Positions 14,245-21,784 of a stretch of 23,230 bases of DNA are shown here, piece after piece. The notes under the pieces are model-generated. The model made no database searches. It had not been told where the DNA came from and saw only the letters and a program-made list of their open reading frames with translations. Numbering within the stretch: position 1 is the first letter of the stretch; each line of letters starts with the position of its first letter. The position numbers and the translations under genes are program-made. The DNA comes from JBHHWH01 sp046756405 (lineage in GTDB: Bacteria; Actinomycetota; Acidimicrobiia; Spongiisociales; ZC4RG35), in assembly GCA_046756405.1 (NCBI GenBank), contig JBHHWH010000036.1:1-23230 (forward strand), in the 5' to 3' direction.

Positions 14245-17200
14245 TCAGCTACAGCCCGTGGTGTCCCCGCAGGTGAGGCAGACGTAGCAGCTTCCGTTGC
14301 GGACCGTCATATGGCCGCAGTTGGAGCAGACCGGAGCGTCGCCCATCTTCTCCGAAAGGGCCATGTCGACTGTGTCGCCGGCACCGTCGGGGGCCCCCCC
14401 GGCGGCCACGAACTCGGCAGCCGCCTTCACCGCGTCGACGTCCCTTTCGGCGGCGGCGTCGCTGAGATCGAGCTGGACCCCGGCGTCCACGGCGATCCCT
14501 TTCGGCGGTCCCGGAATGTCGCCGTCCCGTACCGGAGGCACCTGGGCCAGCTCGTCCCTGTGGAGGTACTCCACCCCCAGGGCACGGAAGACGTAGTCGA
14601 TGATCGAGTTGGCCATCTTGATATTCGGATGGCCTTCCACCACACCTCTGGGCTCGAAGGTCTGGAAGGTGAAGGTGTCCACGAATTCCTCCAGCGGCAC
14701 CCCGTATTGGAGACCCTTGGAGACGGCGATGGCGAAACAGGACAGGATGCCCTTCAGGGTCGCTCCTTCCTTGGCCAGGTCGATGAAGATCTCGCCGAGG
14801 GTGCCGTCGTCGTACTCGCCGGTGCGGAGGAAGATCTTGTGACCTCCCACCCGGGCCTCCTGGTTGAATCCCCTCCGCCGTGCCGGGAGGAGGAACCGGG
14901 GCGGCTTCATTCCCTGGGCGTAGGCCTGGGTGGGGGAGATGCCCACGGGAATGTTGCCCCAGTGGAGGGCCTTCTCCTTCTCCACCGACTCGGTGATGGC
15001 GGCCGGCTCGTCTTCGATCTCCTCACCCTCGTCGGCGGTGGCAGAAAGGGGCTGGCTGGCCTTGGATCCGTCCCTGTAGAGCGCCATCGCCTTCAAGCCC
15101 AGTTTCCAGGAGAGCATGTAGGCGTCTTCGATCTCCTCAGGGGTGACCTCGTTGGGCATGTTGATCGTGTTGTGGTTGACGATCCCGTTGCCGACGAAGG
15201 CATGGTTGGTGGGAACAGAGACGTCGTACACATCACGAGTGCCAGCGTCGGTCACCGCCTCCACCGGTGAGAAGTGGATCCCGTCGGCGAGGATGGTTTG
15301 CAGCCATTCCGGCAGGTCCACCATGGGAAGCATCGCCACCCGCTCCAAGGTACGACGAGAGACATGCTTGGTCCTCGGGTCGAGGAGGAAGCTGAACTGG
15401 CGCCGCTCTCCCCATCCGTTGCGCCCACTCTTGCCCTTGGGGATCATCTCGTAGAGATCCCTGGGATCGAGTCCGGGAATCATGTCGCTGGTGCTCTGGG
15501 CGAAGGTGCGCTCCAGCAGCTCTAGCTGTACGGCGCGTTTGTGCGACTCCACGAAGGGGACCATCCGGGCAAGAATCTGCGCTTCACTTCCCGCGGCGTA
15601 TACCTCGTCGAAGTCCTTGTTGTACTCGACGTTGTGCTTGGTGATGCGACTGTGAACCACACCGAGGTTGGTGAGTACCGCCTGGAGGTCATCCAGTAGC
15701 TCCGACGAATCGACACAGATCGCCATCTTGGCCGCTGGCTCCGTGGTTACGTAACCGTCCAGGAACAGTCCCTGGAGGAAGCTCAGCACCATCGAGCGTG
15801 GTGAGCGCAGCACGGCGTCGGGGATCCGCTTCGCAGCCGAGCCCTCCCCGCATCCGAGGTAGTCGAAGAACTCGACGATCCGTTTGGACGCCACCTCTAC
15901 GGCCGGGCAGCGGTCGTCGCTACGGACTATCCGTGGTTCGACGTCGAACTGCGAACGCCAGGCGTCGCGCACTCGAGTCAACACTGCTTCGTCGGAGTTG
16001 GTGATGGTGATCGTCCAGTTGGACCGGGCGATGTGGCCCTCGGCGACATAGGCGCCGATCAGGAAAGCCAGCTCATCGGTCATCTCCTCCGGGATCCGTA
16101 CGGGCTTCTGGGCGTCGTAGGGGTCCGAGGGAGAGAAGTCGTCGAAGCGGGCGGCCAGCGGTGACCACAGGTCAGCGCCGTAGCGGACGGCGACATACTC
16201 GCCCGGCTCGATCTCATCGAGACGCCGCCATACCAGCTCACCGTCCCGGGCGGTGAGCAGCCTGTGGTTCGGTGTTCCCGTAACCCTGTGGCCGGAACGC
16301 ATCTCGACGGTCCGTACTTGCCGTTTGCCTCCGTAGTAGAAGGCGTCGGTCTTCTGGGTTCCGTCGAGGGAAGCCACCTCGATGACCTCGTCACGGAAGG
16401 TGTCCGGGGCTTCGTCCTGGTGTAGGTCGCGGATGCGGATCAGGCCATCGGCGGTCGACAGCAGGGTCTCGCCGGTGACGCACTTCGAGATCGCCCCCGA
16501 AATGAAGGGCTGCGCCGCGGCCATCATCTTGATGTGACCGTTGTGGTGGATGAACCGCTTTCCGGTCCGTCCGTTCCGGTTGGCGGTGTCGAACACTGGC
16601 AGGTGTTCGTCTCTGAGATGGGGTGCACCTTCAATGGTCTGCCTGCCGCAGATGTGGTCGTTGGCCTCGAGGATCTGCTCGGTGGTGAAGCCGAGCTCCC
16701 GCAGCATGTCGGAGTCGAAGGAGCTGTACTCCTCGGGGCTGAAGCCGAGCCGTCGCATCGTGTCCTCCCCGAAGGTGAAGGCGTTGAAGGCGTGCTTCAG
16801 CTCGAAAACCGCGGGCAGGGTCGACTCCAGCTTTGCCAGGTCCTCGTCGCTGAAGCCCTTGGCCTTCAGGGTCTCCCGGTTGATGTGGGGAGCCCCATCG
16901 ATGCTGGACGTGCCTCCGATGTAGGTGACGATCTCTGCGATCTGGGTCTCGGTGTAGCCGAGGTGACGCAGCGCCGGAGCCACCGACTGGTTGACGATCT
17001 TGAAATAGCCCCCACCAGCCAGCTTCTTGAACTTCACCAGAGCGAAGTCCGGCTCAACCCCGGTGGTGTCACAATCCATGAGGAGCCCGATGGTTCCGGT
17101 AGGAGCCAAAACCGTGGCCTGGGCGTTCCGGTAGCCGAACTTCTCGCCTCGTTCCAGAGCCAGGTCCCAGGCTTTACTGGCTGCCTGGAGCAGATCCTCG

Positions 17201-20076
17201 GGGCACAGCTCCGGGTCGATGGCCATCACGTCGGTGGTGACTTCCTCGTAGTCGGTGTCCCCGTAAGCGGCGCGGCGGTGGTTTCGGATCACCCGCAGCA
17301 TCGCCTCCCGGTTCTCCTCATACTTGGGGAAGGGTCCGGTGGTCTCGGCGATCTCCGCCGAAGTGGCATAGGCCTGGCCGGTGAGGATGGCTGTCAGCGC
17401 CCCGGCGATAGCCCGGCCTTCATCGGAGTCGTAGGCGATGCCCTGACGCATCAGCAGCGAACCCAGGTTGGCGTAGCCCAGCCCCAGGGTGCGGTAGTCG
17501 TAGGATCCCCGGGCGATCTCCTTGGAGGGGAAGTGGGCCATGGCCACCGAGATCTCCAGCACGATGGTCCACAGCCTGATGGCGTGGGTGTAGGCCTCGA
17601 TGTCGAAGACGCCGGTCTCGTCGTCGTAGAACTTGACCAGGTTGATCGAGGCCAGGTTACAGGCGGTGTCGTCCAGGAAGAGGTATTCTGAGCAGTTGCT
17701 TACCAGCACTCCACCGGCCAGGTAGGAGTGGTTCTTGGGCTCGGTGAGGTTGTAGGTGGTCTCCCAGCCGTCCTCGGTCCGTTCCTTGAGCCTCACCCAG
17801 TGTCGGGTCTTGTTGCGGGTGGTCTCCACCAGCATCTGATGGAGGATGTCGTCCTTCACTGCTAGGCCGAAGCCGATGGCGTCGAAGAACCGTTCCAGGT
17901 CCTTGCCCATAATCCGCAGATCGAATCCCTGGTGGCCAGCGTACGTTCGATGCTCTCCTGCTTTGGTCGTGTAAGCAAACGCCTTGGGTTGTGGCTTTCT
18001 CTCTCCGTAGATCGATCCATGCACCCCGAACGTATCCAGCAGTTGCTGTACATCGCGGAGTAGACCTTTGGATACACTGCCTAACCCCACATACCTCGTG
18101 GTCTCTCCCCAACGGACGCATCCGTCGGCGTCGTAGAGACCGCGGAGGAAGGCGGCCACAATCGGCTTGGGGGCCTCGAAGACGGACCACGGAACCCGCT
18201 TGTCCGCCGCCTTCGACCGGCTCACGCCGAGGGCCTCGAAGAACTTGCGGATCGCACCCCGGGTGGCCCTGAGCTGATAGGTGCCGTTGCCCATCTCCAC
18301 CGGCTTGGGAGCGTGTCCGCCGTTCATCTCGGCGAGCAGTTCCCGGTGGAGGAGCATGGCCGTGTGCTGCTCCTCGGTGGTCCCGTAGATGGTGACCGCG
18401 GTGGTGTCGGTGATGGAGCCATCGCCGACGAGCCAGCCGAGGTAGTGGGCCAGGTCTTCGCTCCACTTCTCCGGCAGCCTCACCGCATATTTCCGCGACG
18501 ACTGACGCTGGTAGGAGCTGGGGTCGGTGGAGACCGGGATGGCCCAGGAGGCCATGCCGAAGTCGATCTCCTGGTCGAGGAGTCGGACCCGATCGTCTTC
18601 GGTCAGCTCGTCGGCCCGGACCCAGCCCCGGTCTTGGGTCCACAGCCGGTGGTTGGGGGTGCAGCGCAGCACCCGACCGTCGGAGAACTCCAGACGCAGG
18701 ATCTGGTTGGTGCCGGTGACCATCACCTGGGTGGGGCTGGTCAGGTCGATGGTCTCGCTGGGGCTGTCGGGGTTGGTGGCGTCGTGGGTGTATACCTGGA
18801 ACGACTCACCTTCAGCCACTCGCTTGACCAGCGTCTTGAAGGGTATGAGCCCCTTGTCGGTGGCGATCCTGGTATCCCCGGTGAAGCAAGGGTTAGACGC
18901 CCGGATCCGTCCGCCCGCCGGGGAGGTGTGCCACTCGTTGATGGTGGTGTCGAACTGGAGCCCCGGGTCGGCGCAGGCCCAGGCGGCCTCGGCGATGCGG
19001 GTCCACAGGTCACGGGCCTTGATGGTCTTGCGGACTTGGCCGTCGGTGCGGTTGATCAGATCCCAATCCCCGTCCTCTTCAACAGCCTTGAGGAACTCGT
19101 TGGTGACCCGCACCGAGTTGTTGGAGTTCTGGCCGGAGACGGTGGCGTAGGCCTCGCCGTTGAAGTCCGACGGGTAACCACCGTACTTGATGAGGATCTT
19201 GGCCTTCTCCTCCTCGACCTTCTTCCATTCGACGAACTTCTCGATGTCGGGATGGTCGACGTCGAGGATGACCATCTTGGCGGCGCGGCGGGTAGTCCCA
19301 CCAGACTTGATCGCCCCGGCGGCCCGGTCGCCGATCTTGAGGAAGGACATCACTCCCGAGGACTTGCCACCTCCGGAGAGGGGCTCGTTCTCGGCGCGGA
19401 TGGCAGAAAAGTTGGAGCCGGCCCCGGAGCCGAACTTGAAGATGCGGGCTTCCCGAACCCACAGGTCCATGATCCCGCCCGGGTTCACCAGGTCGTCCTT
19501 GATGCCGAGTATGAAGCAGGCGTGGGGGGAGGGGCGGCTGTAGGAGTCGGGGGAGGCCTTCAACCTCTCATCGGCGGAATCGACATACCAGAAACCTTGG
19601 GCGGGCCCGGTCAGGCCGTAGGACCAGTTGAGTCCGGTGTTGAACCACTGCGGGGAGTTGGGAGCGGCCATCTGGGTGGCCAGCATGTACTTGAGTTCGT
19701 CCTCGAAGGCCTGGGCGTCCTCGGGGGTGGCGAAGTAGCCCTCCTTCTCCCCCCAGTGCCTCCAAGTTCCGGCGAGGCGGTCGAAGACCTGCCGGGCCGA
19801 GCGCTCCGGACCAAGGACCGGCTGGCCGTTCTCGTCGAAGATCTGGTTGCCGTCCTCATCGAACTGGGGGACTCCCGCCTTGCGGAAGTACTTGGAGACC
19901 ATGATGTCCCCGGCCACCTGGCTCCAGTCGGCGGGGATCTCTGCCCCTTTCATCTCGAAGACCACCGAGCCGTCGGGGTTGGTGATCTTCGAATCACGAC
20001 GGGCCCAGCGGATCTTCTCGTAGGGGTCTCGACCGGTCTCGGTGAAACGACGGTCGATACGCAGGCCTTTACTCAT
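14245..20076 (-). CDS. nrdJ: vitamin B12-dependent ribonucleotide reductase with two inteins
   Basis: Class II (adenosylcobalamin) ribonucleotide reductase, reducing ribonucleotides to deoxyribonucleotides for DNA synthesis. The precursor is 1943 residues; removing two inteins leaves 1107, a normal NrdJ size. Host motifs: QMAAPNSPQWFNTG near residue 135, HACFILG with C187 (first of the reducing pair), NP | CSEYLFLDDTACNLASINL with predicted thiyl Cys795 and second reducing Cys806, PTGTIGLLMDCDTTGVEP and SGAISK | TINMPNEVT. The C-terminus ends in a Cys-rich tail (1917-1943: CSNC...CYVCLTC...C) that probably recycles the active-site disulfide. ATG at 20076 has GGAGGAGGA 8 bp upstream; the frame extends further up without family match. 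Regulation is probably by NrdR. No nrdR gene is adjacent in this window, unlike the nrdR-nrdJ pairing in Streptomyces. Confidence 0.97.
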   Translation of the reverse strand: MSKGLRIDRRFTETGRDPYEKIRWARRDSKITNPDGSVVFEMKGAEIPADWSQVAGDIMVSKYFRKAGVPQFDEDGNQIFDENGQPVLGPERSARQVFDRLAGTWRHWGEKEGYFATPEDAQAFEDELKYMLATQMAAPNSPQWFNTGLNWSYGLTGPAQGFWYVDSADERLKASPDSYSRPSPHACFILGIKDDLVNPGGIMDLWVREARIFKFGSGAGSNFSAIRAENEPLSGGGKSSGVMSFLKIGDRAAGAIKSGGTTRRAAKMVILDVDHPDIEKFVEWKKVEEEKAKILIKYGGYPSDFNGEAYATVSGQNSNNSVRVTNEFLKAVEEDGDWDLINRTDGQVRKTIKARDLWTRIAEAAWACADPGLQFDTTINEWHTSPAGGRIRASNPCFTGDTRIATDKGLIPFKTLVKRVAEGESFQVYTHDATNPDSPSETIDLTSPTQVMVTGTNQILRLEFSDGRVLRCTPNHRLWTQDRGWVRADELTEDDRVRLLDQEIDFGMASWAIPVSTDPSSYQRQSSRKYAVRLPEKWSEDLAHYLGWLVGDGSITDTTAVTIYGTTEEQHTAMLLHRELLAEMNGGHAPKPVEMGNGTYQLRATRGAIRKFFEALGVSRSKAADKRVPWSVFEAPKPIVAAFLRGLYDADGCVRWGETTRYVGLGSVSKGLLRDVQQLLDTFGVHGSIYGERKPQPKAFAYTTKAGEHRTYAGHQGFDLRIMGKDLERFFDAIGFGLAVKDDILHQMLVETTRNKTRHWVRLKERTEDGWETTYNLTEPKNHSYLAGGVLVSNCSEYLFLDDTACNLASINLVKFYDDETGVFDIEAYTHAIRLWTIVLEISVAMAHFPSKEIARGSYDYRTLGLGYANLGSLLMRQGIAYDSDEGRAIAGALTAILTGQAYATSAEIAETTGPFPKYEENREAMLRVIRNHRRAAYGDTDYEEVTTDVMAIDPELCPEDLLQAASKAWDLALERGEKFGYRNAQATVLAPTGTIGLLMDCDTTGVEPDFALVKFKKLAGGGYFKIVNQSVAPALRHLGYTETQIAEIVTYIGGTSSIDGAPHINRETLKAKGFSDEDLAKLESTLPAVFELKHAFNAFTFGEDTMRRLGFSPEEYSSFDSDMLRELGFTTEQILEANDHICGRQTIEGAPHLRDEHLPVFDTANRNGRTGKRFIHHNGHIKMMAAAQPFISGAISKCVTGETLLSTADGLIRIRDLHQDEAPDTFRDEVIEVASLDGTQKTDAFYYGGKRQVRTVEMRSGHRVTGTPNHRLLTARDGELVWRRLDEIEPGEYVAVRYGADLWSPLAARFDDFSPSDPYDAQKPVRIPEEMTDELAFLIGAYVAEGHIARSNWTITITNSDEAVLTRVRDAWRSQFDVEPRIVRSDDRCPAVEVASKRIVEFFDYLGCGEGSAAKRIPDAVLRSPRSMVLSFLQGLFLDGYVTTEPAAKMAICVDSSELLDDLQAVLTNLGVVHSRITKHNVEYNKDFDEVYAAGSEAQILARMVPFVESHKRAVQLELLERTFAQSTSDMIPGLDPRDLYEMIPKGKSGRNGWGERRQFSFLLDPRTKHVSRRTLERVAMLPMVDLPEWLQTILADGIHFSPVEAVTDAGTRDVYDVSVPTNHAFVGNGIVNHNTINMPNEVTPEEIEDAYMLSWKLGLKAMALYRDGSKASQPLSATADEGEEIEDEPAAITESVEKEKALHWGNIPVGISPTQAYAQGMKPPRFLLPARRRGFNQEARVGGHKIFLRTGEYDDGTLGEIFIDLAKEGATLKGILSCFAIAVSKGLQYGVPLEEFVDTFTFQTFEPRGVVEGHPNIKMANSIIDYVFRALGVEYLHRDELAQVPPVRDGDIPGPPKGIAVDAGVQLDLSDAAAERDVDAVKAAAEFVAAGGAPDGAGDTVDMALSEKMGDAPVCSNCGHMTVRNGSCYVCLTCGDTTGCS
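15169..16482 (-). mobile_element. intein 2 in nrdJ with LAGLIDADG endonuclease domain
   Basis: A 438-residue in-frame protein intron between SGAISK and TINMPNEVT of NrdJ. Splicing motifs are complete: Cys1 in block A (CVTGETLLST), block B GTPNHRLL with T70 and H73, block F DVYDVSVPTNHAFVGNG, and the terminal IVNHN with penultimate His437 and Asn438, followed by +1 Thr. The endonuclease part carries two degenerate LAGLIDADG helices: LIGAYVAEG (141-149, Glu148 in place of Asp) and LQGLFLDG (236-243, Asp242). This intein should splice itself out post-translationally; whether the endonuclease still cuts is uncertain. The DNA frame is unbroken, with no stop or frameshift. Confidence 0.95.
17695..18888 (-). 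mobile_element. intein 1 in nrdJ with LAGLIDADG endonuclease domain
   Basis: A 398-residue in-frame protein intron inserted between NP and CSEYLF of NrdJ, directly before the catalytic cysteine. Block A starts with Cys1 (CFTGDTRIAT), block B is CTPNHRLW with T77 and H80, and block F is YNLTEPKNHSYLAGG. The C-terminus is VLVSN, so the usual penultimate His is a Ser (Ser397) before Asn398; the +1 nucleophile is the host Cys. The endonuclease domain has two motifs: LGWLVGDG (150-157) and LRGLYDADG (248-256), both with acidic residues kept. It looks like a full-length, potentially active homing element; intein 2 is the same class but differs clearly in sequence. Confidence 0.95.
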
Positions 20077-20084
20077 CCCGAATC

Positions 20085-20093
20085 TCCTCCTCC
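20085..20093 (-). promoter_or_regulatory. strong ribosome-binding site of nrdJ
   Basis: GGAGGAGGA 8 bp before the ATG at 20076 decides the start over the longer open frame, which begins at 20154 inside the NrdR-box region. Confidence 0.85.
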
Positions 20094-20150
20094 ACACCAC
20101 ATGACCGGCCAGGGAAGCCGGTGGCGTTAACTCCCTTTTCTCAACTCCCA

Positions 20151-20166
20151 CCACAAGATGTTGTGG
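20151..20166. promoter_or_regulatory. NrdR box 1 (proximal to nrdJ)
   Basis: CCACAAGATGTTGTGG, a near-perfect palindrome that fits the NrdR-box consensus (ACACWATATATWGTGT) at most of its conserved positions. It is 31 bp (centre to centre) from a second box, the tandem spacing known for NrdR, the ATP-cone repressor of ribonucleotide reductase genes. Confidence 0.8.
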
Positions 20167-20181
20167 TGTGCGGGGAAGTGT

Positions 20182-20197
20182 CCACTACATCTAGTAT
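20182..20197. promoter_or_regulatory. NrdR box 2 (distal to nrdJ)
   Basis: CCACTACATCTAGTAT matches the NrdR-box core (CTA..AT.TAGT). Together with box 1 it forms a tandem pair with a 15-bp spacer, placed on the same helix face. It lies about at the predicted transcription start, suited to repression. Confidence 0.8.
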
Positions 20198-20207
20198 GGA
20201 CTTCAAC

Positions 20208-20236
20208 ACTGTAATTACACGCGTGCAACTGGTCAA
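20208..20236 (-). promoter_or_regulatory. predicted nrdJ promoter
   Basis: On the minus strand TTGACC (20236-20231) and TACAGT (20213-20208) are separated by 17 bp, 5/6 and 4/6 matches to the sigma70 consensus. Transcription would start near 20200, giving a leader of about 125 nt that carries both NrdR boxes and ends at the strong ribosome-binding site. Confidence 0.6.
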
Positions 20237-20405
20237 GTACTAAGTTGTGCACGGCCCCGGGAAGGGCTTCGCGACGGGCGCGAAGGAGGCCGTTAGCTGG
20301 GGAAGTGAACGCCCTGCCGGGCGCTCGGGGAAGCGGGCTCAACCCTAGAACAGGCGGTAGGGGCAGGCCAGGCCTTACCGGGATGAGTTTTCGCGGGCTC
20401 CACTC
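20237..20405. other. GC-rich hairpin-bearing gap upstream of the nrdJ promoter
   Basis: This 169-bp stretch lies between the stop of the Thr-rich protein gene and the predicted nrdJ promoter; with the promoter and leader it makes a 329-bp gene-free region. It holds several hairpins: CTTCGCG-ACGGG-CGCGAAG (20267-20285, 7 bp), CGCCC-TGCC-GGGCG (5 bp, near 20310-20323) and CGGTA...TACCG (20355-20380, 5 bp). One may terminate the Thr-rich gene, though none has a T-tract. I could not match it to a cobalamin riboswitch, tRNA, SRP RNA, RNase P RNA or tmRNA. Confidence 0.4.
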
Positions 20406-20993
20406 CTAGTCGTCGTCGTGATCCTTCTTGGACTCGGTAACTCTTATGTCCAGTTCGCCATCGCTCCACTTGACCCTGACCTCGATCTTGAGGTCATAGC
20501 TCTCAAACTCGACCTCTACTTCGGGTGGTCCTTCCCTTTCCACTTCGAAGCGGTAACCCCCCACCGGTGTGGCTGCTTCGAAGACAACCTCGCCGGGGCG
20601 GTAGGAGACCGTGACTGTTCCGCCCTTCGTAGGGACAGTTTCAAAGGCCCAGGCTTTTTCGCTGGCAGTGGTGGTTGTAGTCGTCGGGTGCTCGGTGGTC
20701 GCCGGTGGAAGCTGGCCGGCCTCGGTGGTCGTGGTGGTGGAGGACGTGGTCTGCCCAGTTGGGGCCACCGTTGACTCGGTGGATGGGGTCAGTTCGGGGA
20801 GGGTAGTCGCCGCTCCCGGGGCGTTGGACACAGGGGTGGTCGCGGTGGCGGCTTCGATGATCGGAGCGGCGATGTTCACCGCCAGGGGTCGGTCGTTCAC
20901 CCGACCGTCGGCAGCGCTGACGATCTGCCAGGTCAAGGCGGTGGTCAGCACCAGCACCAGAGACCAGATTCCGAATAGCGTCCAACGTCGCAT
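20406..20993 (-). CDS. Thr-rich membrane-anchored surface protein, unknown function
   Basis: A 195-residue protein with one N-terminal membrane segment (RRWTLFGIWSLVLVLTTALTW, residues 2-22). An outward-facing linker of about 75 residues rich in Thr, Pro, Ala and Ser follows, with Thr runs (TTSSTTTTTEAG, TTTTTTAS) like those often found in cell-wall-spanning regions. The C-terminal half is a predicted beta-rich domain (GGTVTVSYRPGEVVFEAATPVGGYRFEV) ending in strongly acidic, alternating strands and a charged tail (ESKKDHDDD). No family recognised. ATG at 20993 follows GGCGGGGT; a start at 21035 is possible but would run into the neighbour's promoter. It is divergent from a two-component system, whose target or signal partner it may be. 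Confidence 0.78.
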   Translation of the reverse strand: MRRWTLFGIWSLVLVLTTALTWQIVSAADGRVNDRPLAVNIAAPIIEAATATTPVSNAPGAATTLPELTPSTESTVAPTGQTTSSTTTTTEAGQLPPATTEHPTTTTTTASEKAWAFETVPTKGGTVTVSYRPGEVVFEAATPVGGYRFEVEREGPPEVEVEFESYDLKIEVRVKWSDGELDIRVTESKKDHDDD

Positions 20994-21085
20994 ACCCCGC
21001 CTATTCTCCCAGGATCTCCGCCCGAGAACTCTCAATGGGATGTAAAGGTTTTCTCAAGGCCGGGGCTGATCCGCTGGGACACCGA

Positions 21086-21091
21086 TAACCT
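21086..21091 (+). promoter_or_regulatory. possible -10 element for the response regulator gene
   Basis: TAACCT lies 9 bp before the ATG at 21101, identical in sequence and distance to the element before azlC. No Shine-Dalgarno is visible, so a leaderless or very short leader is likely if the element is real. Confidence 0.4.
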
Positions 21092-21100
21092 GCCGTCAGC

Positions 21101-21784
21101 ATGGCCCGGATTGTTCTCATCGAAGACGACGTGGAGATTCGCCGGCTTGTCGCCAACGCTCTGGCTCGCAACGGCCACGACGTGGAGAGTGCCACAGCCG
21201 CCCTCCCCGGATTGGAGTTGGCGGTGAAGGGCGATCCCGACCTGGTGGTGATGGACCTGGGTCTGCCGGACATGGACGGCACCGAACTGCTACGTATGAT
21301 CCGTGCCGTCAGTGAAGTCCCGGTAGTAGTGATCACCGCGCGCGGAGCCGACGAGGTTGTAGTGAAGACCCTTGATGCCGGAGCCGACGACTACCTGGTC
21401 AAGCCCTTCTCCGTTTCCCAACTCGAGGCGCGAGTGCGGGCGGTGCTCCGTCGGGGAGCGGCGAATAGCTCGGGTGCCACTATCCGCGTCGGTGGGCTGG
21501 AAATCGATGTTGCAGCTCGGGAGGCCAAACTGGACGGCGACCTCCTGGACCTCAGCCCGAAGGAGTTTGACCTTCTCCGGGTGCTCGCCGAGCGCACCGG
21601 CCAGGTGGTGAGCAAGCGCGAGTTGATGGCCGAGGTGTGGCGTGAACCTTATGGGGGCTCGGAGCGCACTATCGACGTTCACCTCTCCTGGCTGCGACAG
21701 AAGCTAGGGGAGAGCGCCCAGGAGCCCCGTTACCTCCACACGGTGCATGGTGTGGGGGTGAAGCTGGTCGACCCCACCAAGTGA
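21101..21784 (+). CDS. OmpR/PhoB-family response regulator
   Basis: A 227-residue transcription factor with a receiver domain (residues 1-115) and a C-terminal winged helix (about 128-225). Phosphorylation residues are all present: acidic pocket E8-D9-D10, phosphoacceptor D52 in VVMDLGLPDMDG, T79 in VVITA and K101 in DYLVKPF. The DNA-binding half has LSPKEFDLLRVLAERTGQVVSKREL and the winged-helix ending SERTIDVHLSWLRQKLGE...VHGVGVKL. The stop overlaps the kinase start in GTGA. The kinase downstream is its cognate partner. Its target genes are unknown, but the divergent Thr-rich protein gene is the obvious first candidate. Confidence 0.95.
   Translation: MARIVLIEDDVEIRRLVANALARNGHDVESATAALPGLELAVKGDPDLVVMDLGLPDMDGTELLRMIRAVSEVPVVVITARGADEVVVKTLDAGADDYLVKPFSVSQLEARVRAVLRRGAANSSGATIRVGGLEIDVAAREAKLDGDLLDLSPKEFDLLRVLAERTGQVVSKRELMAEVWREPYGGSERTIDVHLSWLRQKLGESAQEPRYLHTVHGVGVKLVDPTK

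Noticed and set aside
16534..17691. 385-codon plus-strand frame
   Set aside because: Antisense to the middle extein of nrdJ; no motif and no plausible ribosome-binding site.
18313..20130. 605-codon plus-strand frame inside nrdJ
   Set aside because: Antisense shadow of the nrdJ coding strand including intein 1; composition is Gly/Val/Asp-rich without domain motifs.
20237..20405. Cobalamin riboswitch upstream of nrdJ
   Set aside because: No B12-box (AGCCAGGAGACCTGCC-like) or other conserved core found on the minus strand, and the block lies upstream of the predicted promoter; only a loose GGGAAGC...CAACCC resemblance occurs on the wrong strand.
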